In this document: one piece after another, positions 21,847-28,360 of the stretch
Layout of the letters: the number at the start of each line of letters is the position of its first letter
How positions within the stretch are numbered: the stretch's first letter is position 1
Origin: a virus
Length of the DNA: 28,360 bases
Direction: 5' to 3' (one strand)
IMG/VR virus record: IMGVR_UViG_3300009164_000273
Span: 1-28,360 of that record
Notes under the pieces: generated by a model
Database searches by the model: none
Told to the model about the DNA's origin: nothing
Seen by the model: only the letters and a program-made list of their open reading frames with translations
Program-made: the position numbers and the translations under genes

Positions 21847-22173
21847 TTAGACATAACGATAATTAAATGACCTCTTAACTAAATCTAATGCTTTTTTACG
21901 GTCTAATAGCAATACTTCCTTCATCTCGGTAAGGTCTTTAAATATCTTGCCACTATTAACCTCTAAAATGCGTTGCTTATTGTAATCTCTTTTTCTTGAA
22001 TTTATGACATGGATAAGCTCATCATTTTTGTAAACCTTGTAAAGATTTTTCATGCCATCATACATTGGAATTATGACTCCTAAAATCTCATCATCTGTCC
22101 TGGTTGTTGTAGCCACTTTATAACACATAATTCTGCTAGAATTATACACCTTAAATATCGTTGGTTTTTCCAT
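21847..22173 (-). CDS. Hypothetical protein, 108 aa, first gene before TerS
   Basis: Begins MEKPTIFKVYNSSRIMCYKV and has an even mix of charged residues with several Lys/Arg-rich stretches (NSRKRDYNKQR). Predicted soluble alpha/beta. It is the first gene downstream of the repeat-rich control region at 22233-22388, so it opens the packaging/virion operon if the promoter at 22264-22295 is real. Such a position is often held by a late regulator or TerS partner, but no motif shows that here. Confidence 0.65.
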   Translation of the reverse strand: MEKPTIFKVYNSSRIMCYKVATTTRTDDEILGVIIPMYDGMKNLYKVYKNDELIHVINSRKRDYNKQRILEVNSGKIFKDLTEMKEVLLLDRKKALDLVKRSFNYRYV

Positions 22174-22232
22174 ATCTTTTTTATCTGTTTGTAATCTATG
22201 TAATCAATTTTAACCATTTTTCTATTTCTCTC

Positions 22233-22252
22233 TATATATATATATATATATA
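22233..22252. repeat. (TA)10 tract
   Basis: Ten uninterrupted TA dinucleotides in the 187-base gap before the primase gene end. Such a tract melts easily and lies 24 bases from the first heptamer repeat, consistent with a DNA-unwinding element or with replication slippage. Confidence 0.85.
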
Positions 22253-22263
22253 CTTTAGTAAAA

Positions 22264-22295
22264 TAAATATAAAAATAGGTTACATCGGTTACAAA
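22264..22295 (-). promoter_or_regulatory. Possible promoter for the packaging/virion operon
   Basis: On the minus strand TTTG (22295-22292) is followed after 20 bases by TATATTTA (22271-22264), one mismatch from the Bacteroidetes TAnnTTTG element. Two heptamer repeats (GGTTACA at 22278 and 22287) fall inside the spacer, so a protein binding these repeats would control it. Alternatively, the phage sigma factor may use a different sequence here. Confidence 0.4.
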
Positions 22296-22503
22296 TGTTG
22301 TTATTTAATTGATTTTCAATACGTTGGGATGTAACCAATCCGTAAATAAATCGGTTACAATTAAAATAAATCGGTTACATTGGTTACACTTTCTATGAAG
22401 TTATTATGATTTTTTCCTATTTTAAAGTACTTTTTGTTGTTATCTTGTCTATTTTTGTAACCAATGTAATCAATCCCAAAAATTTGGGAACCTATTTGTA
22501 ACC
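22276..22503. repeat. Cluster of GGTTACA/TGTAACC repeats, candidate iterons or operators
   Basis: Five direct copies of GGTTACA (starting at 22278, 22287, 22353, 22373 and 22382) and three inverted copies TGTAACC (22330, 22456, 22497) lie within 230 bases. Most direct copies are preceded by TC, TT or TA, giving a 9-mer TCGGTTACA; two 9-mers are adjacent (22276-22293), and two others are spaced 20 bases apart (22351 and 22371), about two helical turns. The cluster straddles the 3' end of the primase gene and borders a (TA)10 tract, as replication origins often do. It could also be an operator array for the promoter at 22264-22295. Confidence 0.7.
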
Positions 22504-24721
22504 CTTTTGAGAATCTTTTTAAACTATAATCTCTAGGCTGTAATTCATAACGATTTAGAAAGTTTTTCCACTCATCATTTAATGGTAATTGCTGCCCTAA
22601 ATAATCTTCTATAATGGTGTCAAAATAGTCCAAAAAATCCTCACTAAATTGTAGTTTAATTTGTTTTCTATTAAGTTTTTCACTATTCATTATTGGCTGT
22701 ATGCCATTAATAAAATAGTACTGCACACAGATAAAAAGAAAGTTATAGAAACGCTGCCACTCATCATTATCCCAGTCATTAAATAATTTGTTACCAAAGT
22801 ACTGTTCAGGTGTCTTTGTAGATGAGAAAAATGGAGCAAACTCCAGTACTCTTTGCCTACGTTTAGCATGTTCTGCATTAGATGCTATGCTATAATTGGT
22901 AGTAAATGCAAGCTTAGGGCTATCATCAAAGCTTAAAAATATCTCATCTTTATTCTTTTTTTCAATGGTCATACCTTCGGTAATGGTCGGGTAATAACGC
23001 TCAAACTCTACATTCTTAGGGCAATCTTCAATGATTACAAGCTTTGTTCCAAGCTCTACCCGGCTAAATGCAAATGTTTTATCAGGCTTAAAGTTTTTAC
23101 CATCCATTGTAACTGTAGGTATAAGTTTGCTTATAGCTTTAAAGAATATACCTTTACCAGTACCACCACCTTTGGTCTCATCATCAGTCTCTTCAGCTAA
23201 AATCACTGCATAAGGTCGGCTTGAATCTTTATAACTGTGTAGTATGTAGCCAATTATAGACATTGCATAACTTATACGCTCAGGCTCATCATTACTAATT
23301 TTCTCAATAAACTTGTAATACTGGCATTCTGTAATATCAACATCTTTATTTATGTAAATATCAAAGTCATTGATTTGGCTATCCCAAATGGACTGATTAA
23401 TGGTACCATAATCTATTCTGCTAATATTACCTTTGTCAATGGTTACAATACCATTTTTGAATGGGAAGTAGCATTTATTGGCTTCATCTCTAAGTATCTC
23501 AATCTCTGACTTGTCAATATATTCAAAGAAAGCATCAGTAAATATGCTATTGGTATTCTTTATGATTTGCTCCATAACGTCAATATGTCCAGCATCAACA
23601 AGCTTCTTTTTTATAAACTTTTTTATTGATTCTGAGTAAACCTCTCTTACTTGCCTGTTCTCTTCATGTATGAGACGGTATACTTTATTTTTTGCGTTTT
23701 GAAAATACAGCTGATAGTTATTATAATGTAACCACTTTTGCAATGCATAACGCTCAATAATTACAGCTCCATTTTTGTTATGGTACCAAAACCAACCACC
23801 AGTATTAACCTCACCATAAATATCACTAAGCTCTTTACAAGCCTTTTTAGCATCATTATTTGTCTCAAGCATACAATACACCCCAAATGGATTATAACCC
23901 TTATTTTGAAAGTTTGTAGAGGTTGTATGAGGATAAAATATCCTTGTGTCATTAAATAATACAGCAGATGTAGCAGATGTGGTTGAGCCTGGTCTAAGTA
24001 GGTAAGTTTTTTTACCATCATTATTTAAAACTGACCAGCCATGTTTTTCAAGTAGTGCAAGCACATCACCTCTTTTGTTGTAATCTTCCCACACGGTAAG
24101 CTTATCGTTATTATGAGCTATTTTTGGCTGTTCTATGGTCTCAATAATTTGATTAAATTCCCTAGCACAACTCATAAGTGTATCGCGCTCATCAATAGAT
24201 AAAACTGGTATTGATTTACTATTTCCATCAATTGGGTTGTAGCCTGGTGTTGGAGGCGCACAAACATAACCACCTTCACCTCTTGTCTCAATTAATACAT
24301 AAGATTTAGCCATTGGATTGGCTTTTAATTCTGCATCATTTGGAGGCCTTTCTGCAAGCTTTTGATTTCCTTCAATAAATTCACATCTAAAGTAAATGTG
24401 GTAGCCATCAGATTTGGTTTTAACGATAAATAATTTGCTGTATAGCACAGGATCTGCATCAAGTATTTTATCACAATAATTTGTAAAATTGACACCATAT
24501 TTGCAGTCCACATCTATAACCTCTAGATTGTTAGATACAGCCCCACATATAACTGCAAGTCCTTGCACTTTAGGATGTGCAAACATTGTAATAAGTTGCT
24601 GATCAGTTGGTATGTTGTATTGGTATTGCTTCCATGATCCAATGGAGCGTTTAGTGTTGTCAGTTGAGATTACCGATAAGCCTGCTGCTGCGTAGTCCCT
24701 CGCTGATTTTAATAAATTCAT
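22361..24721 (-). CDS. Primase-polymerase / SF3-D5-like helicase
   Basis: A 786-aa replication protein. N-terminal AEP-type prim-pol: ARDYAAAGLSVIS opening, catalytic DxD in LEVIDVDCKYG (Asp70, Asp72), and GYHIYFRC (His108). C-terminal helicase: Walker A KGGGTGKG (518-524, Lys523), Walker B KLVIIEDC (Glu565, Asp566), and sensor AFTTNY (605-610). It is expected to make primers and unwind phage DNA, replacing host DnaG and DnaB. The last about 10 codons (ending VTNVTDLF) overlap the heptamer repeats, so the coding sequence is shaped by them. It overlaps the VRR-NUC gene by 62 bases. Confidence 0.9.
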   Translation of the reverse strand: MNLLKSARDYAAAGLSVISTDNTKRSIGSWKQYQYNIPTDQQLITMFAHPKVQGLAVICGAVSNNLEVIDVDCKYGVNFTNYCDKILDADPVLYSKLFIVKTKSDGYHIYFRCEFIEGNQKLAERPPNDAELKANPMAKSYVLIETRGEGGYVCAPPTPGYNPIDGNSKSIPVLSIDERDTLMSCAREFNQIIETIEQPKIAHNNDKLTVWEDYNKRGDVLALLEKHGWSVLNNDGKKTYLLRPGSTTSATSAVLFNDTRIFYPHTTSTNFQNKGYNPFGVYCMLETNNDAKKACKELSDIYGEVNTGGWFWYHNKNGAVIIERYALQKWLHYNNYQLYFQNAKNKVYRLIHEENRQVREVYSESIKKFIKKKLVDAGHIDVMEQIIKNTNSIFTDAFFEYIDKSEIEILRDEANKCYFPFKNGIVTIDKGNISRIDYGTINQSIWDSQINDFDIYINKDVDITECQYYKFIEKISNDEPERISYAMSIIGYILHSYKDSSRPYAVILAEETDDETKGGGTGKGIFFKAISKLIPTVTMDGKNFKPDKTFAFSRVELGTKLVIIEDCPKNVEFERYYPTITEGMTIEKKNKDEIFLSFDDSPKLAFTTNYSIASNAEHAKRRQRVLEFAPFFSSTKTPEQYFGNKLFNDWDNDEWQRFYNFLFICVQYYFINGIQPIMNSEKLNRKQIKLQFSEDFLDYFDTIIEDYLGQQLPLNDEWKNFLNRYELQPRDYSLKRFSKGLQIGSQIFGIDYIGYKNRQDNNKKYFKIGKNHNNFIESVTNVTDLF

Positions 24722-24971
24722 TTTGTAAATGGTTTAATGATGATGATGTAATTACGAAAAATCCTTTGTCTTGTAGTTGTTTGTGTCTATATTTTTGTAG
24801 CTCAGATAGTTTGCCATTTTCAGATTTAACCTCAATAAAAATGGTTGTGCCTAATGCATGAAGTTGCAGGTCAGGCCAACCATTTTTATTAGTTTGAATA
24901 ATTTTAACTACTAGCCAGCCTTGTGTTTCAAGCCACTTTATTATCTGATGTTGTATTTGTGATTCTTTCAT
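24660..24971 (-). CDS. VRR-NUC domain nuclease
   Basis: A 103-aa stand-alone VRR-NUC domain: ESQIQHQIIKWLETQGW opening with Glu and Gln, then NKNGWPDL (the PD motif, Asp34), TIFIEVKSENGKLSELQ with the E-x-K motif (Glu47, Lys49) and the conserved LSxLQ, then KQLQDKGFFVITS. It belongs to the Holliday-junction-resolvase-like branch of restriction-fold nucleases common in phages. It lies just upstream of the primase (62-base overlap), so a role in resolving branched replication or packaging intermediates is likely. Enzymatic specificity is not visible. Confidence 0.9.
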   Translation of the reverse strand: MKESQIQHQIIKWLETQGWLVVKIIQTNKNGWPDLQLHALGTTIFIEVKSENGKLSELQKYRHKQLQDKGFFVITSSSLNHLQNEFIKISEGLRSSRLIGNLN

Positions 24972-25182
24972 ACTTTGGTCGGGTTTCTTGAGGTATAAAG
25001 TTAGTACCTACACCGCCAACTTTGTTAATAAAATCTACTTCAACTTTTGCAGAATTAATAATTACTTGAGCTACATCGGCTATAGCTTTAGCTCGGTCTA
25101 AATCCATTGGCTTCTCAGGATCAGCTAAAGCTTCTAGACAGGCAAATAAATGGTTGCGTAAATCTTCAATTTTGTTTTGCAT
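24928..25182 (-). CDS. Conserved-type hypothetical protein, 84 aa
   Basis: Begins MQNKIEDLRNHLFACLEALA and carries LDRAKAIADVAQVIINSAKV, a helical segment I recognise in many small unnamed phage proteins located near replication genes. C-terminus is a Thr/Pro-rich tail (QETRPKYERITN). It overlaps the HNH gene by 17 bases and the VRR-NUC gene by 44. No catalytic motif or DNA-binding motif is evident. A replication or nuclease partner is only a guess from context. Confidence 0.7.
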   Translation of the reverse strand: MQNKIEDLRNHLFACLEALADPEKPMDLDRAKAIADVAQVIINSAKVEVDFINKVGGVGTNFIPQETRPKYERITNTTSDNKVA

Positions 25183-25786
25183 TGATTTGTTTTTTTAGTT
25201 TGTTATTTAATTTGATGATTTGTTTTATTGGTTCCGGGTACTGATGAAGGGTGTTTCTTTGCATATTTTCAACTTTAGTAATAAGCTCCAGGTTGTTGAT
25301 GTCAAAGTTTTGTTGATTATTGTCTTTAAACACTACTATATGATCAGCTGGAATGGGTCCATTAACTTGCTCCCAAATTACCCTATGCTTTAACCTCCAG
25401 TCATTATCTGCAATCTTTACATAAGTATAACCGTCAGTAGATTTGCTTTCTTCGCCTTCCTTCCTTGTATTATGAGGTTTTGCACCTTTTTTAAACATGG
25501 TTTTTTGGCATTTTTCATAAAGTATTTTGGACATTTTTTGTCCATAATTGTAAGGTACATTACCTTTTTTAAATTGGTAATTTTTTCCAAATTCGGCTAG
25601 TTTTTTTGCCTCACGTTCCAGCATCTTTGCTAAATACTCTTTTGACTTTTTTAAGCCCATTGAATAAGCTTTACCATACACTCCACCCATTGGTCTATTA
25701 AGTATAGTGGCAATATCAGCTGAATTCATATTGCTATAATTATCAGTCATAAATTTAATTTCTTTGTCTGTCCAAAATGTTCTCAT
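25166..25786 (-). CDS. HNH endonuclease with N-terminal Myb/SANT-like DNA-binding segment
   Basis: A 206-aa protein. Residues 1-45 (WTDKEIKFMTDNYSNMNSAD, then IATILNRPMGGVYGKAYSMG) read as a Trp-containing helix-turn-helix of the kind found in phage homing or restriction-like HNH proteins. Residues 120-172 carry the HNH_3-like core: Tyr120, LKHRVIWEQ (His134), ADHIVVFKDN (Asp148, His149) and NNLELIT (Asn164/165). The linker is Lys-rich. It lies inside the replication operon with overlaps on both sides, so it is not an obvious free-standing intruder, but it could be a homing endonuclease. Confidence 0.88.
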   Translation of the reverse strand: MRTFWTDKEIKFMTDNYSNMNSADIATILNRPMGGVYGKAYSMGLKKSKEYLAKMLEREAKKLAEFGKNYQFKKGNVPYNYGQKMSKILYEKCQKTMFKKGAKPHNTRKEGEESKSTDGYTYVKIADNDWRLKHRVIWEQVNGPIPADHIVVFKDNNQQNFDINNLELITKVENMQRNTLHQYPEPIKQIIKLNNKLKKQINAKQN

Positions 25787-27263
25787 CTATTAATAGTTTT
25801 AAAAATGATTGTGTATCAATACCGGCTTTAATGATGTTGTCTTGCATATCATTACACCAGCACCATAAGTAGTTTTCAATTTGTCGGGCATCGAATGTAG
25901 GATATTTTTTCAAACTTTGCAAAGCCATTTTTTTGTATGCTAATATTTGCACTTCATTACGTGCAACGATAGTACTAGATTTTATGGCTTGTACTGCTTG
26001 CACTGGCATAGTTTTCAAATCTTCAACAAAATAAGATGTGGTATAATTTTTCTTATTGCATACTGCTTTATAAATACGCTCCTCAATGCCATTGATGGCA
26101 AATATCCAATGTACTTTAGCAGCTTCAACTCTATCTTTAGATTGTAGCCTTGCTCTTACCTGAAAATAAGTAACTGCAGAAAAATCAATATTGTAACACA
26201 CCAGGCAATCGGCAGTAGATAGGTTTACACCTTCTCTACCACTCACAAATTGGGATAAGAAAATCATATCATCATTGGCTTGAAATTCCTCCGGTGATTC
26301 GGTACATTTTAAGCCTCTTTTTTGCGCTCCTAACATTAGGACAGTACGTTCAGCTTTAAACTTATAAAAGATAGCAAATTTTAAGCCCTTGAACGTGTCA
26401 AAGATATAATTCACTTTACTATCATCAGTGATAGCTGAATCTTGTTCATCACACATAGCCACATCAAAAATAACAGTGCCTGAGTAAAGCTGATGTAGTT
26501 TTGATAGTAGTTTCACTTCGGTATCTGCTTCAATAATATCCCCATTTTTACCTATGACAACTTTGTCAATACGTAGTCTATTGCATACTTGGTATGTCCT
26601 ATCAGACATGGCAACCTGGTGGATATGCTCATCAACTAATTGTGTAAATCCTGCCTCTTCCTGAGTATAGGATAAAAATAAATGGCTTACTACTTTGTCA
26701 ATGGCTTCTTTATTGGCATTTGTATAATCATGAATCTGTCTATTAAATACATACTTAGATTCAATGGTTACAAATCCCTCTCTAGCCCATGTATAAAAGT
26801 TTTTCTGTGTAAATGGATTAAATGAGCTTATCCAAAATTGATGATAAAGTTGGCTATAAGATTCGGGTGATGGTGTCCCACTAAGATATATGATTGGAAG
26901 GTTATGACATAGCCTCTTTAATTCTTTAGTACGTTTGGAAGGAATGGCAAAGGCACCAGTGCAATGAGCCTCATCAATTATCACCAGGTCAAAGTACTGA
27001 TCAGTGATATTATGCAGTTGCTCAAAGTTTATGACAAAGCATTTAAAGTGTTGTTTGTAATGCTCATAATCTGCTACTACGCTTAATGTAGCTTTCTTTT
27101 TTGTTACAAAGAGTATGTTTTTTGCACCATAAAGTTGACACGTATTAAGGGCAGTTAGTGTTTTGCCTGTTCTAACTTGCATGGATAGATAGGCTATTTT
27201 GTATTGTTTTAAAAGCTCGCAAGCTTTGGTTGATATCTTAACCTGGTAATCTCGTAATTGCAT
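25755..27263 (-). CDS. SF2 DEAH-box / SNF2-like helicase
   Basis: A 502-aa ATPase. Motifs: opening LRDYQ (Q-motif region), Walker A MQVRTGKT (Lys34, Thr35), motif II IIDEAHC (Asp97-His100), motif III LSGTPSP (Ser128-Thr130), and motif VI FQVRARLQSKDR (near residue 385). The second RecA domain has a SGREGVNLSTADCL segment (about 345-360) as in SNF2/RapA-like remodellers. Phage enzymes of this type move along duplex DNA and may support replication or recombination, but a role in transcription is equally open given the neighbouring sigma gene. It overlaps the sigma gene by 26 bases. Confidence 0.9.
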   Translation of the reverse strand: MQLRDYQVKISTKACELLKQYKIAYLSMQVRTGKTLTALNTCQLYGAKNILFVTKKKATLSVVADYEHYKQHFKCFVINFEQLHNITDQYFDLVIIDEAHCTGAFAIPSKRTKELKRLCHNLPIIYLSGTPSPESYSQLYHQFWISSFNPFTQKNFYTWAREGFVTIESKYVFNRQIHDYTNANKEAIDKVVSHLFLSYTQEEAGFTQLVDEHIHQVAMSDRTYQVCNRLRIDKVVIGKNGDIIEADTEVKLLSKLHQLYSGTVIFDVAMCDEQDSAITDDSKVNYIFDTFKGLKFAIFYKFKAERTVLMLGAQKRGLKCTESPEEFQANDDMIFLSQFVSGREGVNLSTADCLVCYNIDFSAVTYFQVRARLQSKDRVEAAKVHWIFAINGIEERIYKAVCNKKNYTTSYFVEDLKTMPVQAVQAIKSSTIVARNEVQILAYKKMALQSLKKYPTFDARQIENYLWCWCNDMQDNIIKAGIDTQSFLKLLIDENILDRQRN

Positions 27264-27729
27264 TAGATAAATTTTTCTTTGCGTAATAAAATTGGCTTAT
27301 TGAGTAAGATTGTGTTGTGTTTAATATTTTAGCTATTTCAATAAAGTTATAACCAGCAAGCTTTAAAATAACTACATTTCTTTGGCTTTCTTTTAAGTTG
27401 TCAATTTTTGACAATAAACTTTTTAAACGTAATTCTGTTACAATATTATCTTCTTTTGTAACAACCAAATCAGAATAATCAGCTATTGAGTAAATCTTGT
27501 CAACTGGTATGTAGTTTAGATGTTTTTTGTTGCGTCTGTAATTATCAATAAATGCAAAATTTACAAGTTTTGATAAGTATTTAAGGTTGACTGATTCGGG
27601 TGATTTTTGCCATAATTTAATAAGGACATTTTGATATATTTCGTTGATGGTATTATCATCTGTTGTGTAAGATGAGATATTGGACTTTATAAACTTGCCA
27701 TATTTTTTTATAATCAGATTTATGTCCAT
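27238..27729 (-). CDS. Phage-encoded sigma-70-family (ECF-like) sigma factor
   Basis: A 163-aa protein with the two domains of a group-IV-sized sigma factor. Region 2 reads INEIYQNVLIKLWQKS (27-43) and KLVNFAFIDNYRRNKK (55-69), matching the -10-recognition and core-binding helices. Region 4 reads LKESQRNVVILKLAGYNFIE (112-131) and IAKILNTTQSYSISQFYYAK, with a helix-turn-helix at about 126-150. Region 1 and the long linker of primary sigmas are missing. It would direct host RNA polymerase to phage promoters, possibly the late set. The start is 5 bases after the T-tract of a terminator-like hairpin. The gene is coupled to the helicase gene. Confidence 0.85.
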   Translation of the reverse strand: MDINLIIKKYGKFIKSNISSYTTDDNTINEIYQNVLIKLWQKSPESVNLKYLSKLVNFAFIDNYRRNKKHLNYIPVDKIYSIADYSDLVVTKEDNIVTELRLKSLLSKIDNLKESQRNVVILKLAGYNFIEIAKILNTTQSYSISQFYYAKKNLSNAITRLPG

Positions 27730-27733
27730 AAGT

Positions 27734-27775
27734 AAAAAAAGACCACAAAGCAGATCTTACCGTATGCAATGTGGT
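27734..27775 (-). terminator. Terminator-like hairpin just ahead of the sigma-factor start
   Basis: On the minus strand ACCACA and TGTGGT (6 bp) enclose a symmetric TT/TT gap and a GCA/TGC stem, with a 12-base loop, followed by C and seven T residues. The sigma ATG begins 5 bases after the T-run. Placement before, not after, the coding sequence suggests an attenuator or translation control rather than an operon end. Confidence 0.6.
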
Positions 27776-27781
27776 ACATGG

Positions 27782-27883
27782 TTACTCATCATCGTAATTG
27801 TTATCCTCATTGCTTATCAAATGTACATATAATAAAGAAACAATTATAACTACTCCAAATTCAATTGAAAATACTATCCACAT
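27782..27883 (-). CDS. Tiny membrane protein, 33 aa
   Basis: Frame starting MWIVFSIEFGVVIIVSLLYV, followed by HLISNEDNNYDDE and a stop. Residues about 2-21 form one hydrophobic helix, and the C-terminus is highly acidic. It follows the 79-aa gene by 10 bases and lies upstream of the attenuator-like hairpin. Orientation and spacing fit the operon, but at this length the call is uncertain, and an antisense frame in the same DNA also looks protein-like. Function unknown. Confidence 0.42.
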   Translation of the reverse strand: MWIVFSIEFGVVIIVSLLYVHLISNEDNNYDDE

Positions 27884-27893
27884 AAGTTATAGT

Positions 27894-28133
27894 TTAAGGT
27901 TTATAATATTTGTCCATTGAATATTTAATACCGGCATGCATAAAATGTAAAAAGCTCATATTATTTACCTTAAAGGTAATATCAAATTGCTTTTCACCTG
28001 GTGCTATTGGTTTGCCATCATATTCCACACACGATAATATTTCAACACCTGCCTCTTCAAGATATTTAAACCTATCTTCAGATATTATAATACTACTGGT
28101 AAAATCTCCAAAGTAATCAATTTTTATACTCAT
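27894..28133 (-). CDS. Hypothetical protein, 79 aa
   Basis: Begins MSIKIDYFGDFTSSIIISED and continues as a compact alpha/beta protein with LSCVEYDGKPIAPGEKQFDI and a C-terminal FLHFMHAGIKYSMDKYY. No membrane span or known motif. It follows the SSB-like gene by 68 bases in the same direction, and the ATG is preceded by an A-rich AAACAAACAAAA leader, which is typical for Bacteroidetes start sites. Function not recognised. Confidence 0.65.
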   Translation of the reverse strand: MSIKIDYFGDFTSSIIISEDRFKYLEEAGVEILSCVEYDGKPIAPGEKQFDITFKVNNMSFLHFMHAGIKYSMDKYYKP

Positions 28134-28201
28134 TTTTGTTTGTTTTGATGATGATAAATAATTTAAAATGTGCGTTGAATGGTCGCACCCCCATCGCTAG
28201 G

Positions 28202-28360
28202 TTAGAACGGCACGTCTGAGTTATCCTGTTCGTTGTTTGCAAACTTAGATTTAACCATGTTTTCAAGATGCTCCATCATGTCGGAATCATCCCAAACATC
28301 AACACCTTTTACCTTAATTTTTTTCATTGATGGTAAGCCATTTGGGTTATCTTTTGTGTA
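28202..28360 (-). CDS. C-terminal end of a probable single-stranded DNA-binding-like protein (5' end outside window)
   Basis: Reading leftwards from the right edge, the frame continues YTKDNPNGLPSMKKIKVKGV and DVWDDSDMMEHLENMVKSKF and ends NEQDNSDVPF with a stop at 28204-28202. The DSDVPF-like tip is the acidic C-terminal peptide typical of SSB proteins (D-D-D-I-P-F in E. coli), which contacts replication partners. The sequence before the tip does not show an OB-fold, but that part would lie off the edge. Other phage proteins imitate this tip, so the call is moderate. Its place at the head of the replication operon fits. Confidence 0.55.
   Translation of the reverse strand, partial: YTKDNPNGLPSMKKIKVKGVDVWDDSDMMEHLENMVKSKFANNEQDNSDVPF

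Noticed and set aside
22174-22360. Search for a gene in the gap between the 108-aa gene and the primase
   Set aside because: No frame of useful length with a plausible start is present; the gap is filled by the TA tract, heptamer repeats and a possible promoter.
27722-27832. Plus-strand 36-aa frame starting MSISKKRPQSRSYRMQCGTW with a hydrophobic end
   Set aside because: It is antisense to all accepted genes, overlaps the sigma start, the hairpin and a minus-strand small gene, and no plus-strand promoter is visible. I keep it as an observation, not as a feature.
1-28360. CRISPR array, insertion sequence or rRNA gene
   Set aside because: No regularly spaced repeats with unique spacers, no transposase or terminal inverted repeats around one, and no rRNA sequence were seen. 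The heptamer cluster lacks CRISPR-like spacing.

Overview
The window is part of a tailed-phage genome of the siphovirus type, or a prophage-like copy of one. Every gene I accept lies on the minus strand, so transcription runs from high to low coordinates. The DNA is AT-rich, genes overlap or nearly touch, and start codons sit behind A-rich rather than GGAGG-like leaders. One intergenic region carries a good match to the Bacteroidetes vegetative promoter (TTTG, 21 bases, TATATTTG). The tail-fibre-like protein has a signal peptide ending in the Ala-Gln pattern common in Bacteroidetes. I therefore infer a host in Bacteroidota. No integrase, excisionase or recognisable repressor is in the window, so lifestyle is open.

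Right part (28360 to 22361, replication and regulation): the 3' end of a gene with an SSB-type acidic tip, two small unknown genes, a terminator-like hairpin just ahead of a sigma-factor gene, a DEAH-box helicase, an HNH endonuclease, a small conserved protein, a VRR-NUC nuclease and a large primase-polymerase/D5-like helicase. These overlap by 16 to 62 bases as one compact operon. Between the primase and the packaging genes lies a non-coding stretch with a (TA)10 tract, eight copies of the heptamer GGTTACA/TGTAACC and a possible promoter. It is a candidate origin or control region.

Centre (22173 to 7297, virion genes in classic order): an unknown gene, TerS, TerL, portal, a small unknown, MuF-like protein, a tRNA-like element, prohead protease, HK97-type major capsid protein, a terminator, gp6-like connector, head closure protein, gp10-like protein, tail terminator, major tail protein, a long hairpin, tail assembly chaperones joined by a probable -1 frameshift on nine A residues, a short tape measure (613 aa), a tail-tip protein and a second tail-tube-like protein.

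Left part (7310 to 2046): a signal-peptide-bearing fibre-like protein, three small proteins including a likely holin, a metallophosphoesterase, a candidate single-protein spanin and a GH24 endolysin, closed by a strong terminator at 2046-2078. Beyond it a new promoter starts a second operon of small genes plus a RecB/Cas4-like nuclease that runs off the left edge. That operon may join the SSB-like end of the window if the genome is circular or circularly permuted.
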